NCBI RefSeq assembly: GCF_000369065.1
Contig: NZ_KB849800.1
Span: 239,718 to 303,717 of the forward strand
Length of the DNA stretch: 64,000 nucleotides
Origin: Acinetobacter haemolyticus CIP 64.3 = MTCC 9819
Lineage (GTDB): Bacteria; Pseudomonadota; Gammaproteobacteria; Pseudomonadales; Moraxellaceae
Direction of reading: 5' to 3'
A model generated the notes under the pieces. The model made no database searches, was not told the origin of the DNA, and was given only the letters and a program-made list of their open reading frames with translations. Positions 18,899 to 33,038 of this stretch are shown here, piece by piece. Both the position numbers and the translations under genes were made by a program. The first letter of the stretch is position 1, and each line of letters starts with the position of its first letter.

Positions 18899-19321
18899 TT
18901 AAGTTTTATATGTAGAAAGTAAAATACTGGTTTCACTATTGTAAATCCCTGAAATATTGCGGATACGTTCAAGTGCCTTATCGAAGTTGATTAAACTGTC
19001 AGATTCTAACTCCACCAAAATGTCCCATTTACCATTGGTGGTATGTAAGCGTTCAACGGCGGATTCTAAACGTAGTTCACGAATCACAGCTTGGGCTTTA
19101 GTGCCTTCGACCATAATGCTCATCCATGCTCGAATCACATTCCTTTCAGCATTTGGGCGAAAACGGATGGTATAGCCCGTAATCACACCAGTAGATTCCA
19201 TGTATTCAATACGTTTTTGTACAGTTGCTCGTGAGACACGTGCTTTAGCCGCCAAGTCGGTAATAGACATACGCGCATTGTCTTTTAGTAATCCTAGAAT
19301 AATATGATCTATATTGTTCAT
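18899..19321 (-). CDS. Lrp/AsnC-family transcriptional regulator
   Basis: This 140-residue regulator begins at the ATG at 19321 (a TTG seven codons earlier is also in frame). Residues 1-55 are the AsnC-type helix-turn-helix (MSITDLAAKARVSRATVQKRI), and the rest is the RAM ligand-binding domain ending at TSILLSTYKT. It is divergent from the glutamate dehydrogenase gene with a 225-bp gap, so it is the obvious candidate to control gdh and the ast operon in response to arginine or glutamate. This follows from position and from the family habit of regulating amino-acid catabolism. Confidence 0.9.
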   Translation of the reverse strand: MNNIDHIILGLLKDNARMSITDLAAKARVSRATVQKRIEYMESTGVITGYTIRFRPNAERNVIRAWMSIMVEGTKAQAVIRELRLESAVERLHTTNGKWDILVELESDSLINFDKALERIRNISGIYNSETSILLSTYKT

Positions 19322-19546
19322 TTTGATATTTTCTATGTACAAATTGATAAAAATTAATTCATTTTAATCATTAAAAGCAATTTTGTGAATCAATTTGATT
19401 CTTAATAATAATCAGTATATGAAGCCCAAAACATTTTTGACGTGATGTGGCTGCGCAGAATGTGCATCAGGGATGACAGGGCAGGAAACCCTAAATAAAA
19501 AGGGAATCTGTAAAAAAACAGGGATAATTGATTAATTAAGGAACAG
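19322..19546 (+). promoter_or_regulatory. Regulatory gap and possible structured leader before glutamate dehydrogenase
   Basis: This gap separates the Lrp-type gene from gdh. Near the gdh start, at 19478-19522, short GC-rich pieces alternate: AGGG, CCCT, AGGG, CTGT, ACAG. CCCT at 19489-19492 could pair with AGGG on either side, and CTGTAAAAAAACAG forms its own small stem. Alternative folds are therefore possible, but the stems are short and I know of no matching riboswitch. AAGG at 19538 is the gdh ribosome-binding site. Confidence 0.4.
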
Positions 19547-20821
19547 ATGATGTCTTTATCATATACGGATCAAAATAGCGGTGCTTGGCAAACTTATCTC
19601 ACTCAAATTGATCGAGTGGCGCCATATCTTGACGCAGACCTAAGCAATTTTATTAATACGTTGAAAACGCCTAAGCGTACATTAATCGTTGATGTTCCTA
19701 TTGTCATGGATGATGGTTCGATCCGTCATTTCGAAGGTTATCGTGTTCAACACAATTTATCTCGTGGTCCGGGCAAAGGTGGTATCCGTTATCATCAAGA
19801 CGTTGAACTCAATGAAGTCATGGCCTTATCTGCATGGATGACCATTAAAACTGCCGTACTTAATCTCCCATTCGGCGGTGCGAAAGGAGGTATCCGTGTC
19901 AATCCAAAAGAATTGTCCCCGCGTGAGTTAGAGCGTTTAACTCGCCGTTTTACCAGTGAAATCAGTCCAATCATTGGTCCTCAAATTGATATTCCAGCGC
20001 CAGATGTTGGTACCAATGCCAACATTATGGGGTGGATGATGGACACCTATTCAAGTATTAAAGGTCATACAGTTACAGGTGTAGTGACGGGCAAACCTGT
20101 GCATTTAGGTGGTTCTCTAGGTCGTGTACGTGCGACAGGTCGTGGTGTATTTGTGACTGGTTTAGAAGTTGCAAAGCGTATTGGCTTAACCATTGAATGC
20201 AGCAAAGTTGCTGTACAAGGCTTTGGTAATGTGGGTAATGAAGCCGCTTATTTATTTAGTCATGCAGGCGCAAAAGTGGTGTGTGTACAAGACCATACAG
20301 GCACGATTTTTAATGCAGGTGGCTTAAATGTAAAAGCATTACAAAAGCATGTCACTGAGCATGGTGGTGTCATGGGATTTGCTGAGGCAACGATCATTTC
20401 GAATGATGAGTTCTGGGATGTCGATATGGACATTCTGATTCCTGCGGCATTAGAAGGCCAGATTACAGTTGAGCGTGCTCAGAAACTAAAAGCCAAAATC
20501 GTACTGGAAGGTGCCAATGGTCCAACCTATCCAGAAGCAGATGATGTGTTCATCACACGAAATATTGTCGTGGTCCCAGATGTGATTTGTAACGCTGGTG
20601 GTGTGACCGTCAGTTATTTCGAATGGGTTCAAGACATGGCGAGTTATTTCTGGACCGAAGATGAAATTAATGAACGCCTCGATAAATTAATGATTCAAGC
20701 AACGGCAGATGTTTGGGAAATCGCACAGCATAAGGCATGTAGTTTACGTACTGCTGCTTATATTTTGGCATGTGAGCGTATTTTAAAAGCGCGTAAAGAG
20801 CGCGGTATTTTCCCAGGTTAA
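19547..20821 (+). CDS. gdhA: Glu/Leu/Phe/Val dehydrogenase, probably NAD-linked glutamate dehydrogenase
   Basis: This is a cytoplasmic amino-acid dehydrogenase of 424 residues that converts glutamate to 2-oxoglutarate and ammonia. Substrate-site motifs are present: GPGKGGIRYHQDV near residue 77 and the catalytic Lys in LPFGGAKGGIRV near residue 108, followed by DIPAPDVGTNANIMGW near residue 147. The Rossmann motif is VQGFGNVGNEAA near residue 225. Length and motifs fit the catabolic hexameric type. Its place directly before the ast operon suggests that it deaminates the glutamate made from arginine. Two ATGs in tandem (19547 and 19550) follow the ribosome-binding site; the first is used here. 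Leucine dehydrogenase activity is less likely. Confidence 0.9.
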   Translation: MMSLSYTDQNSGAWQTYLTQIDRVAPYLDADLSNFINTLKTPKRTLIVDVPIVMDDGSIRHFEGYRVQHNLSRGPGKGGIRYHQDVELNEVMALSAWMTIKTAVLNLPFGGAKGGIRVNPKELSPRELERLTRRFTSEISPIIGPQIDIPAPDVGTNANIMGWMMDTYSSIKGHTVTGVVTGKPVHLGGSLGRVRATGRGVFVTGLEVAKRIGLTIECSKVAVQGFGNVGNEAAYLFSHAGAKVVCVQDHTGTIFNAGGLNVKALQKHVTEHGGVMGFAEATIISNDEFWDVDMDILIPAALEGQITVERAQKLKAKIVLEGANGPTYPEADDVFITRNIVVVPDVICNAGGVTVSYFEWVQDMASYFWTEDEINERLDKLMIQATADVWEIAQHKACSLRTAAYILACERILKARKERGIFPG

Positions 20822-20846
20822 TAAATTTAGTACATCAGCTTAAAAC

Positions 20847-20873
20847 TGGGCTGTGATATTTAAAAACAGCCCA
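20847..20873 (+). promoter_or_regulatory. Stem-loop between gdhA and astC
   Basis: TGGGCTGT (20847-20854) and ACAGCCCA (20866-20873) form a perfect 8-bp stem with no T run after it. It is better read as a processing or partial-termination hairpin than a full terminator, and could lower ast expression relative to gdhA. Confidence 0.55.
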
Positions 20874-20901
20874 ATGATCAAACAGGAAGTGAGTAAATAA
20901 A

Positions 20902-22107
20902 ATGAGTAATGTCACAATTACACGTAGCAACTTTAATGACTGGATGGTTCCGGTTTTTGCACCAGCAAATTTCATTTTAGTGCGTGGTGAAGGCTCTCGT
21001 CTGTGGGATCAAAATGATAAAGAATATGTTGATTTTGCAGGTGGAATTGCCGTCAATGCATTAGGACATGCACATCCTGTTGCAGTCAACGCCTTAACTG
21101 AACAAGCACAGAAGCTTTGGCATATTGGCAATGGCTATACCAATGAACCGGTTTTGCGTCTTGCTAAACAACTGGTGGATAGTACCTTTGCAGATAAAGT
21201 ATTTTTCTGTAACTCGGGTGCAGAAGCGAATGAAGCCGCATTAAAACTGGCTCGAAAAATTGGTTTACTCAGTGGCAATCCTAACAAAAAGAATATCGTT
21301 GCATTTAAAAATGCTTTTCACGGTCGTACCTTATTTACGGTTACGGCAGGCGGTCAACCGAAATATTCACAAGATTTTGCGCCATTGCCTGAAGGGATTG
21401 AACATACGGCATTCAATGATTTAGAAGCTGCGAAAGCAGTGATTAATGAAAATACCTGTGCGGTGATTGTTGAACCAATCCAAGGTGAGGGTGGTGTTGT
21501 TCCTGCTGATCTTGAGTTCTTAAAAGGTCTACGTACGCTGTGTGATGAAAAAGGTGCAGTGCTGATTTTTGATGAAGTACAAACTGGTGTTGGTCGTACA
21601 GGTTCGCTCTACGCTTATATGAATACAGGGGTAACGCCAGATATTTTAACCACCGCAAAAGCATTGGGTGGTGGTTTCCCAATTGGTGCCATGATTACAA
21701 CAGATAAATACGCCAATATGTATGCGGTGGGTGATCACGGTACAACCTATGGTGGTAATCCATTGGCCTGTGCTGTTGCTGGTGCTGTATTTGAGTTCAT
21801 CAATACGCCTGAAGTCCTAGAGGGCGTGAAACAACGTCATCAATATTTCGTAGATGCATTAAATAAATTGAATGCTGAATATGATTTGTTCAAGGAAATT
21901 CGTGGTCAAGGCTTATTGATTGGTTGCGTTCTTAAAGATGAATATGCAGGCAAAGCAAAAAACATCGTCACCTTGGCAGGTGAAGAAGGTCTTTTAGCAC
22001 TCGTCGCTGGTGCAGATGTGGTGCGTTTTACGCCGTCGTTGATTATCTCTCAGGAAGATATTGATGAAGGTTTAAGTCGTTTTGCTCGTGCTTTAGCACG
22101 TCTTTAA
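20902..22107 (+). CDS. astC: Succinylornithine transaminase AstC
   Basis: This PLP-dependent class III aminotransferase has 401 residues. It converts N2-succinylornithine and 2-oxoglutarate to succinylglutamate semialdehyde and glutamate, the third step of the arginine succinyltransferase route. Visible features: [13 protein letters not shown] near residue 47, [16 protein letters not shown] near residue 105, the PLP-holding [11 protein letters not shown] near residue 223, and the Schiff-base Lys in [14 protein letters not shown] near residue 252. The fold is shared with acetylornithine aminotransferase ArgD; the ast neighbours decide for AstC. First gene of astCADBE. Confidence 0.93.
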   Translation: MSNVTITRSNFNDWMVPVFAPANFILVRGEGSRLWDQNDKEYVDFAGGIAVNALGHAHPVAVNALTEQAQKLWHIGNGYTNEPVLRLAKQLVDSTFADKVFFCNSGAEANEAALKLARKIGLLSGNPNKKNIVAFKNAFHGRTLFTVTAGGQPKYSQDFAPLPEGIEHTAFNDLEAAKAVINENTCAVIVEPIQGEGGVVPADLEFLKGLRTLCDEKGAVLIFDEVQTGVGRTGSLYAYMNTGVTPDILTTAKALGGGFPIGAMITTDKYANMYAVGDHGTTYGGNPLACAVAGAVFEFINTPEVLEGVKQRHQYFVDALNKLNAEYDLFKEIRGQGLLIGCVLKDEYAGKAKNIVTLAGEEGLLALVAGADVVRFTPSLIISQEDIDEGLSRFARALARL

Positions 22108-22128
22108 TCCATTTGAGAGCATCTAACT

Positions 22129-24641
<2,513 letters not shown>

Positions 24642-24674
24642 GTTCAATCGTGCCGTGACGATAGGGAGAAAAAA

Positions 24675-26015
24675 ATGTCAGGTTATGAAATCAATTTTGA
24701 TGGTTTAGTTGGACCAACCCACCACTATGCAGGCTTATCTTTTGGTAATGTTGCATCGACCAAAAATCGCAATAACGCATCGAATCCGAAATTAGCTGCC
24801 AAGCAAGGCTTAAAGAAAATGAAAGCCCTTGCGGATTTAGGGCTTAAGCAAGGGGTGTTTGCACCACAAGAGCGTCCACATGTTCCAACCTTACGCCGTT
24901 TAGGTTTTACTGGTAGTGATATTGAGGTGATTGCACAAGCAATGCGAACAGCACCTGCATTGTTATCTTCACTCAGTTCAGCATCTTCTATGTGGACTGC
25001 AAACTCATGCACCGTGTCACCATCGGCTGATAGCGCGGATGGACGTGTACATTTTACAGCCGCAAATCTAAATAATAAGTTCCATCGCTCAATTGAGCAT
25101 CATACGACAACGCGAATTCTTAAAGCGATGTTCGATAATGATATATATTTCGCGCATCATGAAGCCTTACCAGATGCAGCACTATTTGGTGATGAGGGTG
25201 CAGCCAATCATAACCGTCTAGGCGGTGGATATGAGCAAGCTGGCGTTCAAGTTTTTGTTTACGGACAGCAACAACTCGGTGGTACGGTTGCACCGAAGAA
25301 ATTCCCTGCCCGTCAAACCCGTGAAGCGAGTGAGGCGATTGCACGTTTACATCGTTTAGATGCAAAACGGACGGTATTTATTCAACAGAATCCTGACGTG
25401 ATTGATCAAGGTGTATTTCATAACGATGTGATTGCGGTCAGCAACCAACAGGTACTTTTCCATCATCAACATGCGTTTTTGAATCAAACACAAGCCTTGG
25501 ATGAAATTCGCCAGAAAATGGCAGGGATTGAGCAAGAATTTATCTCGATCGAAGTCCCTGAAAACCGTGTGACTGTTGAGGATGCTGTTGCGACATATTT
25601 ATTCAATAGCCAAATTTTGACACGCGCAGATGGTGGGATGAGTATCGTTGTGCCTGAAGAGTCCCGTCAAAACAAAGCGGTTTGGAGCTATTTGAATGAC
25701 ATGATTCAGATGGGCACGCCTATTGATGACATCAAGGTGTTTGATCTGCGTGAAAGTATGCGTAATGGCGGTGGACCAGCATGTTTGCGTTTACGTGTTG
25801 CGGTCAATCAAAAAGAGTTAGCAGCAGTTAATCCAAATTTATTTATGAATGACGACCTGTTTAAAACACTCAATCAATGGGTAGATCAACATTATCGTGA
25901 TGAATTAACGCAGGATGATTTAGCAGATCCAAGTTTGTTGATTGAGAGTCGTACAGCATTAGATGAATTAACCAAAATTTTAGGTTTAGGGTCTGTTTAT
26001 CACTTTCAACGCTAA
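24675..26015 (+). CDS. astB: N-succinylarginine dihydrolase AstB
   Basis: This 446-residue guanidine-modifying enzyme removes two ammonia and one CO2 from N2-succinylarginine to give N2-succinylornithine, the second pathway step. The start [18 protein letters not shown] is diagnostic. [16 protein letters not shown] near residue 110 and [13 protein letters not shown] near residue 137 form the substrate pocket, and the catalytic Cys is in [11 protein letters not shown] near residue 370. Length matches the family. A long stem-loop separates it from astE. Confidence 0.94.
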   Translation: MSGYEINFDGLVGPTHHYAGLSFGNVASTKNRNNASNPKLAAKQGLKKMKALADLGLKQGVFAPQERPHVPTLRRLGFTGSDIEVIAQAMRTAPALLSSLSSASSMWTANSCTVSPSADSADGRVHFTAANLNNKFHRSIEHHTTTRILKAMFDNDIYFAHHEALPDAALFGDEGAANHNRLGGGYEQAGVQVFVYGQQQLGGTVAPKKFPARQTREASEAIARLHRLDAKRTVFIQQNPDVIDQGVFHNDVIAVSNQQVLFHHQHAFLNQTQALDEIRQKMAGIEQEFISIEVPENRVTVEDAVATYLFNSQILTRADGGMSIVVPEESRQNKAVWSYLNDMIQMGTPIDDIKVFDLRESMRNGGGPACLRLRVAVNQKELAAVNPNLFMNDDLFKTLNQWVDQHYRDELTQDDLADPSLLIESRTALDELTKILGLGSVYHFQR

Positions 26016-26046
26016 TCTTCGTAGTTAAAAGATTAATATGGATTTT

Positions 26047-26085
26047 CCTCAAATCCGAATGCTCACAATGGCATTGGATTTGAGG
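26047..26085 (+). promoter_or_regulatory. Long stem-loop between astB and astE
   Basis: CCTCAAATCC (26047-26056) and GGATTTGAGG (26076-26085) are perfectly complementary, and the inner AATGC / GCATT pair extends the stem. There is no T run, so it looks like an intercistronic hairpin that may protect or process the transcript. Confidence 0.65.
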
Positions 26086-26110
26086 TGGTTAAACGAGGGA
26101 GTGATGGCAT

Positions 26111-27085
26111 ATGGTTGATCTACTAGAGTTGACTCTTGCGCAGCAAACACCTGAACACACTCAAGGTGAAACAGCTGAATTTACTTGGCAATGGCTAGGT
26201 GAAGGGGTGTTGGTCTGCACGCCTAAAACACACTATAACAAAGCCATCATACTGTCTGCTGGTGTGCATGGGAATGAAACGGCGCCCATTGAATTACTTG
26301 CAAAGATGATTCAAGACTTGTTTGCATGTCGTTTGCGTTTAGTAGAGCGGGTACTTTTTGTTTTTGGCAATACACAAGCGATTCGCAAAGGTGTGCGTTA
26401 TTTGGAAAATGATATGAACCGCATGTTTTGTGGTGCTTATCAGCAATTAACGATGGATGATGAAACCCAACGGGCTGCACTGCTAGAGCAAGTCACAACG
26501 CAATTTTTTCAACAAAGCAATGTTGATGCCCAACGCTATCATTATGATTTGCATACGGCAATTCGAGCTTCATTACTTCCTGTCTTTGCTTTATTTCCTT
26601 ATCAAACGCAACCTTACGATGATTTTCTGATTGAAAGTCTCAATGCTGCCGATCTTGATGCTTTGGTCTATCACAATGCTGTGGGTAAAACCTTCACACA
26701 TTTTACCGCTACGCATTTTCAGGCCGCGAGCAGTACTTTGGAGTTGGGTAAGGCCAAGCCATTTGGTCAAAATAACTTAGCTGAGTTTTCAGCGATTGAT
26801 CAAGTGCTTCGCGCTGTAATTACAGGTGGAGTTTTACCTACACGACAAAAAACAACCATTCGCCAATTTAAAGTTGTGGATTCAATTTTAAAGCAAAGTG
26901 AAAACTTCCAACTACAGCTCGATGCAGCTGCCCCTAATTTTTCTACCTTTCAAAAAGGCGATGTAATCGCGACGCAAGCGGTTGGAAATTATATTGCACA
27001 TGATCAGCAGGTTTGGATTTTGTTTCCAAATCCGAATGTGAAAATAGGATTAAGGGCAGGGCTCATCCTCAAGGAAATGATGTAG
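26111..27085 (+). CDS. astE: Succinylglutamate desuccinylase AstE
   Basis: This zinc carboxypeptidase-like enzyme of 324 residues hydrolyses N-succinylglutamate to succinate and glutamate, the last step of the pathway. The zinc site is visible: [11 protein letters not shown] near residue 53 gives His and Glu, and YDLHTAIR near residue 145 gives the second His. The catalytic Glu is expected in [12 protein letters not shown] near residue 212. It lies last in astCADBE, separated from astB by 95 bp containing a stem-loop. Confidence 0.93.
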   Translation: MVDLLELTLAQQTPEHTQGETAEFTWQWLGEGVLVCTPKTHYNKAIILSAGVHGNETAPIELLAKMIQDLFACRLRLVERVLFVFGNTQAIRKGVRYLENDMNRMFCGAYQQLTMDDETQRAALLEQVTTQFFQQSNVDAQRYHYDLHTAIRASLLPVFALFPYQTQPYDDFLIESLNAADLDALVYHNAVGKTFTHFTATHFQAASSTLELGKAKPFGQNNLAEFSAIDQVLRAVITGGVLPTRQKTTIRQFKVVDSILKQSENFQLQLDAAAPNFSTFQKGDVIATQAVGNYIAHDQQVWILFPNPNVKIGLRAGLILKEMM

Positions 27086-27260
27086 ATAAAACCAGTCTTA
27101 ATATTTAAAGCGGTTCAAGGAAACGATGTACATGGAGTTTGAATATGGATATTCAGTAGAAACAAATTATTGAAAAATGAAGGATTCTCTCAATCATCTT
27201 TTTTAAAAATCGAAACAGCAAGGACAAGTTGTCATAAGAATACAATTGGAGTAATTGTGT

Positions 27261-28751
27261 ATGAGTAATAACAATGAGAAGACATTTCTGACAGGAGATG
27301 TCTTGAGTGGGGACTATGCACCCCAGCAAGAGTCATCTCAGCAATCGAATGTTTCATCATCTGGTGTGGTGGTTGGACAACCATTAAAACGAGCTATGAC
27401 CAAGCGTCATTTGGTGATGCTCTCATTAGGTGGCGCGATTGGAACAGGACTGTTTCTTGGATCGGGAGATGTCATTTCTCAAGCTGGGCCGTTTGGGGCT
27501 GTTTTAGCTTACTTACTCGGTGGTGTTATTGCCTATATGGTGATGTTATGTCTCGGAGAGTTGGCTGTACACATGCCTGTTTCTGGGGCTTTTGGTGAAT
27601 ACGCTCGTACCTATATTGGTCCAGGTACGGGCTATATGGTGACTTGGTTGTATTGGCTAACGTGGACAGCCACCCTCGGTACAGAATTTACTGCCGCGGC
27701 ATTGCTTATGCAGGAATGGTTTCCTTCGGTTTCGATGTGGATATGGACATTAATATTTGCAGGTTTAGTTTTTTCTCTCAATGTGAGTTCGACTCGTTTT
27801 TTTGCTGAGTCAGAGTTTTGGTTATCACTTGTTAAAGTGTTGACGATTATTTGCTTTATTGGTTTAGGGCTTGTGGCGATCTTTGGTTTTATTCCTTATC
27901 AAGGTCATGAATCAGCGCCATTGTTTAGTAAATTGACAGAACATGGTTGGTTCCCTCAAGGTATTTTCCCAATTTTTGCCACGATGCTGATCGTTAATTT
28001 TGCCTTTTCCGGCACTGAGTTGATTGGTGTGGCTGCAGGTGAAGCAGAAGATCCAGCCAAAACTGTACCGAAAGCAATCAATGCTGCGATTTGGCGCTTA
28101 CTGATTTTCTTTGTGGGTACGATTGTGGTGATTTGTGCCTTACTTCCATTTGAAATGGCCGGTCTCAATGCCAGTGGTATTAGTAGCAGCCCATTTGTGA
28201 CGGTATTTAATTTTATTGGGATTCCGTATGCAGAAGATATTATTCGTTTTGTGATTATTACCGCATTACTCTCTGCAGCAAACTCAGGGTTATTTGCAGC
28301 ATCTCGTATGATGTGGTCGCTCTCCATTCAAAAACAATTACCTAAAGTGTTTTCTACGCTCACTGCTTCGGGTACACCGATTATTGCGATTGTAGTCACC
28401 ATGTTTGGTGCAATTCCTGGACTATTATCAGAGCATTTCGCACCAGAAACGATTTTTAAGAACTTGTTGGGTGTCGCTGCATTTACCATGGTAGTGGTGT
28501 GGATTACGATTTGTGTTAGCCAGTTTAACTTCCGTAGACAATGGATCAAATCAGGTAAAACCGTTAAGGATCTGAAATTTGCTGCGCCATTGTTTCCTTT
28601 GACACCGATTTTAGGTGGCGTATTCTGCGTGATTACCTGCTTGAGTATGGTGGCTGATCCATCAATGCAAGTTGGTTTTGTCTGCTGTCTATTATTCATC
28701 ATTGCATGTTATGCAAGTTACTATTTCTTTTATAAGGATAAATTGTCTTAA
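27261..28751 (+). CDS. Amino-acid permease, APC superfamily (AAT type)
   Basis: This inner-membrane transporter has 496 residues from the ATG at 27261, with GGAG nine bases before it. A hydrophilic N-terminal tail of about 45 residues leads into KRHLVMLSLGGAIGTGLFLGSG, the signature of the AAT family, and about 12 transmembrane segments follow. FAFSGTELIGVAAGEAEDP near residue 250 is the other conserved family site. Relatives include permeases for lysine, arginine, GABA and aromatic amino acids. Its place after the ast operon suggests arginine or a related amino acid; that is inference. It has its own 175-bp upstream gap and probably its own promoter. Confidence 0.9.
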   Translation: MSNNNEKTFLTGDVLSGDYAPQQESSQQSNVSSSGVVVGQPLKRAMTKRHLVMLSLGGAIGTGLFLGSGDVISQAGPFGAVLAYLLGGVIAYMVMLCLGELAVHMPVSGAFGEYARTYIGPGTGYMVTWLYWLTWTATLGTEFTAAALLMQEWFPSVSMWIWTLIFAGLVFSLNVSSTRFFAESEFWLSLVKVLTIICFIGLGLVAIFGFIPYQGHESAPLFSKLTEHGWFPQGIFPIFATMLIVNFAFSGTELIGVAAGEAEDPAKTVPKAINAAIWRLLIFFVGTIVVICALLPFEMAGLNASGISSSPFVTVFNFIGIPYAEDIIRFVIITALLSAANSGLFAASRMMWSLSIQKQLPKVFSTLTASGTPIIAIVVTMFGAIPGLLSEHFAPETIFKNLLGVAAFTMVVVWITICVSQFNFRRQWIKSGKTVKDLKFAAPLFPLTPILGGVFCVITCLSMVADPSMQVGFVCCLLFIIACYASYYFFYKDKLS

Positions 28752-28768
28752 ATGACACCATTATACTG

Positions 28769-28810
28769 AAGTACGTATACGTGAGATAAGATTTTAACGT
28801 ATGCGTACTT
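28769..28810 (+). terminator. Hairpin after the permease gene
   Basis: AAGTACGTATACGT (28769-28782) and ACGTATGCGTACTT (28797-28810) pair over 14 bp with one G-T. The following T run is short, so termination may be partial. The 210 bp up to maeA hold no gene. Confidence 0.6.
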
Positions 28811-29022
28811 TGAGTATGGGGCTCTTGTATCATTGTAACCTCATTTCAGTCTTTATTTTGTCATACTATTTAGCCTCTAAATAATGATGCATTTTATATA
28901 CAACCAGATAAATACAGTTTCAGAGCTTGATTAGTGTAAATTATTACAAGGCCAAAGTTCAGTGATGGATGGACTTGAGCAATGAAGATTAGATATTTGA
29001 CGGTGAAGTGAACGAGTACGGT

Positions 29023-30723
29023 ATGACAGTAAATCCAATTAAAATCAAAAAACCTTTGTATATCCCTTATGCTGGAAACGCGCTTTTAGAATTACCTTTG
29101 TTAAATAAAGGTTCTGCTTTTACTGAAGACGAACGTGAACGATTCAATTTACATGGTTTGATCCCTAACAATATTGAAAATATTGAAGAACAGACACAGC
29201 GTTCGTATCAGCAGTATTTATCTTTTGGTAGTGACTTAAATAAGCATATTTATTTAAGAAACATCCAAGATACCAACGAAACGCTTTTTTATAATTTATT
29301 AAGTCAGCATTTAGATGAAATGTTGCCCATTATCTATACCCCTACTGTAGGTGAGGCTTGTCAACGCTTCTCTGATATTTATCGTCGTCATCGCGGTATT
29401 TTTATTTCTTATGGTGAGAAAGAGTATATCGATCAAATTATCCATAATGTGAATAAGCGTAATGTTAAAGTTATCGTGATCACGGATGGTGAGCGTATTC
29501 TCGGTTTGGGGGATCAAGGGATCGGCGGTATGGGGATTCCGATTGGAAAGCTGTCGCTATATACAGCATGTGGTGGGATTAGTCCTGCCTATACATTGCC
29601 GATCACTATTGATGTGGGAACCAATAACCAAGCATTATTAAATGATCCGATTTATATGGGGTTGAAGAGTCCGCGGATTACAGGTGAGGAATATTACCAG
29701 TTTGTAGAAAAAATTATTTCTGCAATTCGTAAACGCTGGCCTAATGTGCTTATCCAGTTTGAAGATTTTGCGCAACATAATGCGATGCCTTTACTTAATC
29801 AGTATCGTGACAGGATTTGTTGCTTTAATGACGATATTCAAGGTACGGCAGCAGTCACCGTTGCGACACTGATTGCAGCTTCACGTGCACAAGGTAAACA
29901 ACTTAAAGATCAGACTATTACCTTTGTCGGTGCAGGTTCAGCAGGTTGTGGTATTGCTGAGCATATTGTACGACAAATGATCGATGAAGGCTTAAGCGAT
30001 CATGAGGCGCGTTCACGTATCTTCATGGTGGATCGCTTTGGTTTAATGACTGACCAACAAGCAAATTTATTAGATTTCCAGAAAAAATTGGCAACCCCAG
30101 TCGCTGCGATTCAATCATGGGAAGGGTTGAGTGACAATATTGCCTTGTTGGATGTGGTGAAGAATGCCAAACCGAGCATTTTGATTGGCGTATCTGGACA
30201 GGCTGGATTATTTAGCGAAGAAGTGATTAAGACTTTAGCTAAATATTATAAGCATCCAATTATCTTGCCATTGTCGAATCCAACCTCCCAAGTTGAGGCG
30301 CAACCTAAAGATATCATTGAATGGACACAAGGTTCAGCGATTGTAGCAACAGGTAGTCCGTTTGCTCCCGTGCATTATGAAGGCAAACCTTATTCGATTG
30401 CACAATGCAATAACTCATATATTTTCCCTGGGATTGGACTGGGTGTGCTCGCTTGTGGAGCGACACATATTAGTGACTCAATGTTAATGGCAGCCAGTAC
30501 CGCTCTGGCAGATTGTTCTCCTCGATTGAAAAATCCAGCAGCTGATTTGTTGCCAAATATCAATGATATTCAACAGGTTTCAAAGTTTATCGCCTTTAAA
30601 GTAGCAAAAGCAGCGATGGCAGATGGCTTGGCTGTTCCGATGAGTAATGATCTACTCAAGACGGTGATCGATGATAACTTCTGGACACCTGAATATCGTC
30701 ATTATCGTCGGGTAACCTTCTAA
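29023..30723 (+). CDS. maeA: NAD-dependent malic enzyme
   Basis: This cytoplasmic enzyme has 566 residues from the ATG at 29023 (a GTG at 29008 is also in frame) and converts malate to pyruvate and CO2. It is the large, SfcA/MaeA-type form: [23 protein letters not shown] opens the protein, [13 protein letters not shown] near residue 106 is the malic enzyme signature with the catalytic Tyr, [15 protein letters not shown] near residue 268 binds the metal, and [14 protein letters not shown] near residue 306 binds NAD. It is a single gene between the permease and pobR. Confidence 0.93.
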   Translation: MTVNPIKIKKPLYIPYAGNALLELPLLNKGSAFTEDERERFNLHGLIPNNIENIEEQTQRSYQQYLSFGSDLNKHIYLRNIQDTNETLFYNLLSQHLDEMLPIIYTPTVGEACQRFSDIYRRHRGIFISYGEKEYIDQIIHNVNKRNVKVIVITDGERILGLGDQGIGGMGIPIGKLSLYTACGGISPAYTLPITIDVGTNNQALLNDPIYMGLKSPRITGEEYYQFVEKIISAIRKRWPNVLIQFEDFAQHNAMPLLNQYRDRICCFNDDIQGTAAVTVATLIAASRAQGKQLKDQTITFVGAGSAGCGIAEHIVRQMIDEGLSDHEARSRIFMVDRFGLMTDQQANLLDFQKKLATPVAAIQSWEGLSDNIALLDVVKNAKPSILIGVSGQAGLFSEEVIKTLAKYYKHPIILPLSNPTSQVEAQPKDIIEWTQGSAIVATGSPFAPVHYEGKPYSIAQCNNSYIFPGIGLGVLACGATHISDSMLMAASTALADCSPRLKNPAADLLPNINDIQQVSKFIAFKVAKAAMADGLAVPMSNDLLKTVIDDNFWTPEYRHYRRVTF

Positions 30724-30742
30724 TCCCTTTTTTAAATAGAAG

Positions 30743-30770
30743 TGGCCTCCGAAGTGGAGGTCATTTTTTT
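30743..30770 (+). terminator. Terminator after maeA
   Basis: TGGCCTCC and GGAGGTCA pair over 8 bp with one G-T and are followed by seven T residues. It stands between maeA and the convergent pobR. Confidence 0.85.
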
Positions 30771-30796
30771 GGGGAAAATGATCTCTTTTCCGTAAT

Positions 30797-31612
30797 CTAA
30801 ACAATACTTCTCAACTCATTCGCCGTGTTATGCAATAGCGGGAGGACGTGTTGAATTAAATAATCTTCTTGGACGCGATTGGTCTGTGACATGCAGTTTA
30901 ATGCTGCAATTGCTTGACCTTGAGCATTGAGAACAGGGACAGCAATCGCGATCACGCCGAGCTCATGTTCTTCTTTGGACAAACAATAATCTGAGCTTGC
31001 AATGTGTTGTAAACGTTCCAAGAATGCAGTTTCATTTGTTTCTGTGAATGCAGTTAAACGTTTTAATCCATGTTTCTGTATCCAAAGTTTTTGCTGTTCT
31101 TGTGATAAAGCTGCTAATAAAACCTTACCTGTCGATGTGGCATGTGCGGGCAAACGATGACCAAGATGCATTCCAAATGGGCTGACTCTGAGATTATCTT
31201 GCTGAGGTAAATAACTACGTGCGATGGGAACAACCTCATTTTCATCCAAAACAACGATGGAAAAAGTGAGTGTTGTTTGTGCACATAAGAGATTTAGAAA
31301 AGACTGAGTAATTTTGGGTAAATGTGCGGAGCTTAAATATGAACTTGAAAAGCGTAAGACTCGATGCGTAAGCCAGTAATAATGCTCATCAGTTTCTAAA
31401 TAGCCAAGATATTTTAACGTCTTCAAATACCGTCTTGCTGCTGTACGGCTAATCCCTGTACGTTCAGCGACCTGTGTGACATTTAAGCGTTGGCGGTCTA
31501 CACCAAAAGCTTCTAATAAACTTAGTCCTTTACCTAAACCTGCAATGTAGTCTTCTTGCCGAATTTGTTCATTTAAATAGGGATGCTGCAAATAATCATC
31601 TGGGTGAGGCAT
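30797..31612 (-). CDS. pobR: 4-hydroxybenzoate-responsive activator PobR (IclR family)
   Basis: This is an IclR-family regulator of 271 residues. Residues 25-85 form the winged helix (RLNVTQVAERTGISRTAARRYLKTL) and residues 100-270 the effector domain. The sequence agrees closely with what I remember of A. baylyi PobR, including the segments LLEAFGVDRQRLNVTQ and RVLRFSSSYLSSAHLP. In ADP1 PobR activates pobA when 4-hydroxybenzoate is bound. Here it is divergent from pobA with 140 bp between, the same arrangement. AAGGAAG precedes the start. Confidence 0.95.
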   Translation of the reverse strand: MPHPDDYLQHPYLNEQIRQEDYIAGLGKGLSLLEAFGVDRQRLNVTQVAERTGISRTAARRYLKTLKYLGYLETDEHYYWLTHRVLRFSSSYLSSAHLPKITQSFLNLLCAQTTLTFSIVVLDENEVVPIARSYLPQQDNLRVSPFGMHLGHRLPAHATSTGKVLLAALSQEQQKLWIQKHGLKRLTAFTETNETAFLERLQHIASSDYCLSKEEHELGVIAIAVPVLNAQGQAIAALNCMSQTNRVQEDYLIQHVLPLLHNTANELRSIV

Positions 31613-31639
31613 TTGAACTTCCTTGTTCTAGATCAGTTT

Positions 31640-31656
31640 TGTCCGAATATCGGACA
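31640..31656. promoter_or_regulatory. Candidate PobR operator
   Basis: TGTCCGA (31640-31646) and TCGGACA (31650-31656) form a perfect 7-bp-arm palindrome with a 3-bp centre between pobR and pobA. The related PcaU/PobR sites are described as a palindrome plus a third repeat in direct orientation downstream; a weak match, GCGGTTAA near 31670, lies about one helical turn further on. Confidence 0.65.
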
Positions 31657-31731
31657 TACATAATGATATGCGGTTAATTTTGATTTTCATATATAGATGT
31701 CGTACCACGCAAGCAGTAATTTAAAAGCTAA

Positions 31732-32967
<1,236 letters not shown>

Positions 32968-32977
32968 TTATTAAGCT

Positions 32978-33011
32978 ATAAAGAGAGCATTCACACTCTC
33001 TTTATATTTTT
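32978..33011 (+). terminator. Terminator between pobA and hcaG
   Basis: ATAAAGAGAG (32978-32987) and CTCTCTTTAT (32996-33005) form a perfect 10-bp stem followed by a T-rich run. It separates the convergent pobA and hca transcription units. Confidence 0.8.
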
Positions 33012-33038
33012 TATTCAAGACTAAAACTTAAATCAGTT

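Noticed and set aside
19322..19546. Possible riboswitch before gdhA
   Set aside because: Not called as one, because no known glutamine, glycine or other riboswitch core could be recognised and the stems are only 4 bp.
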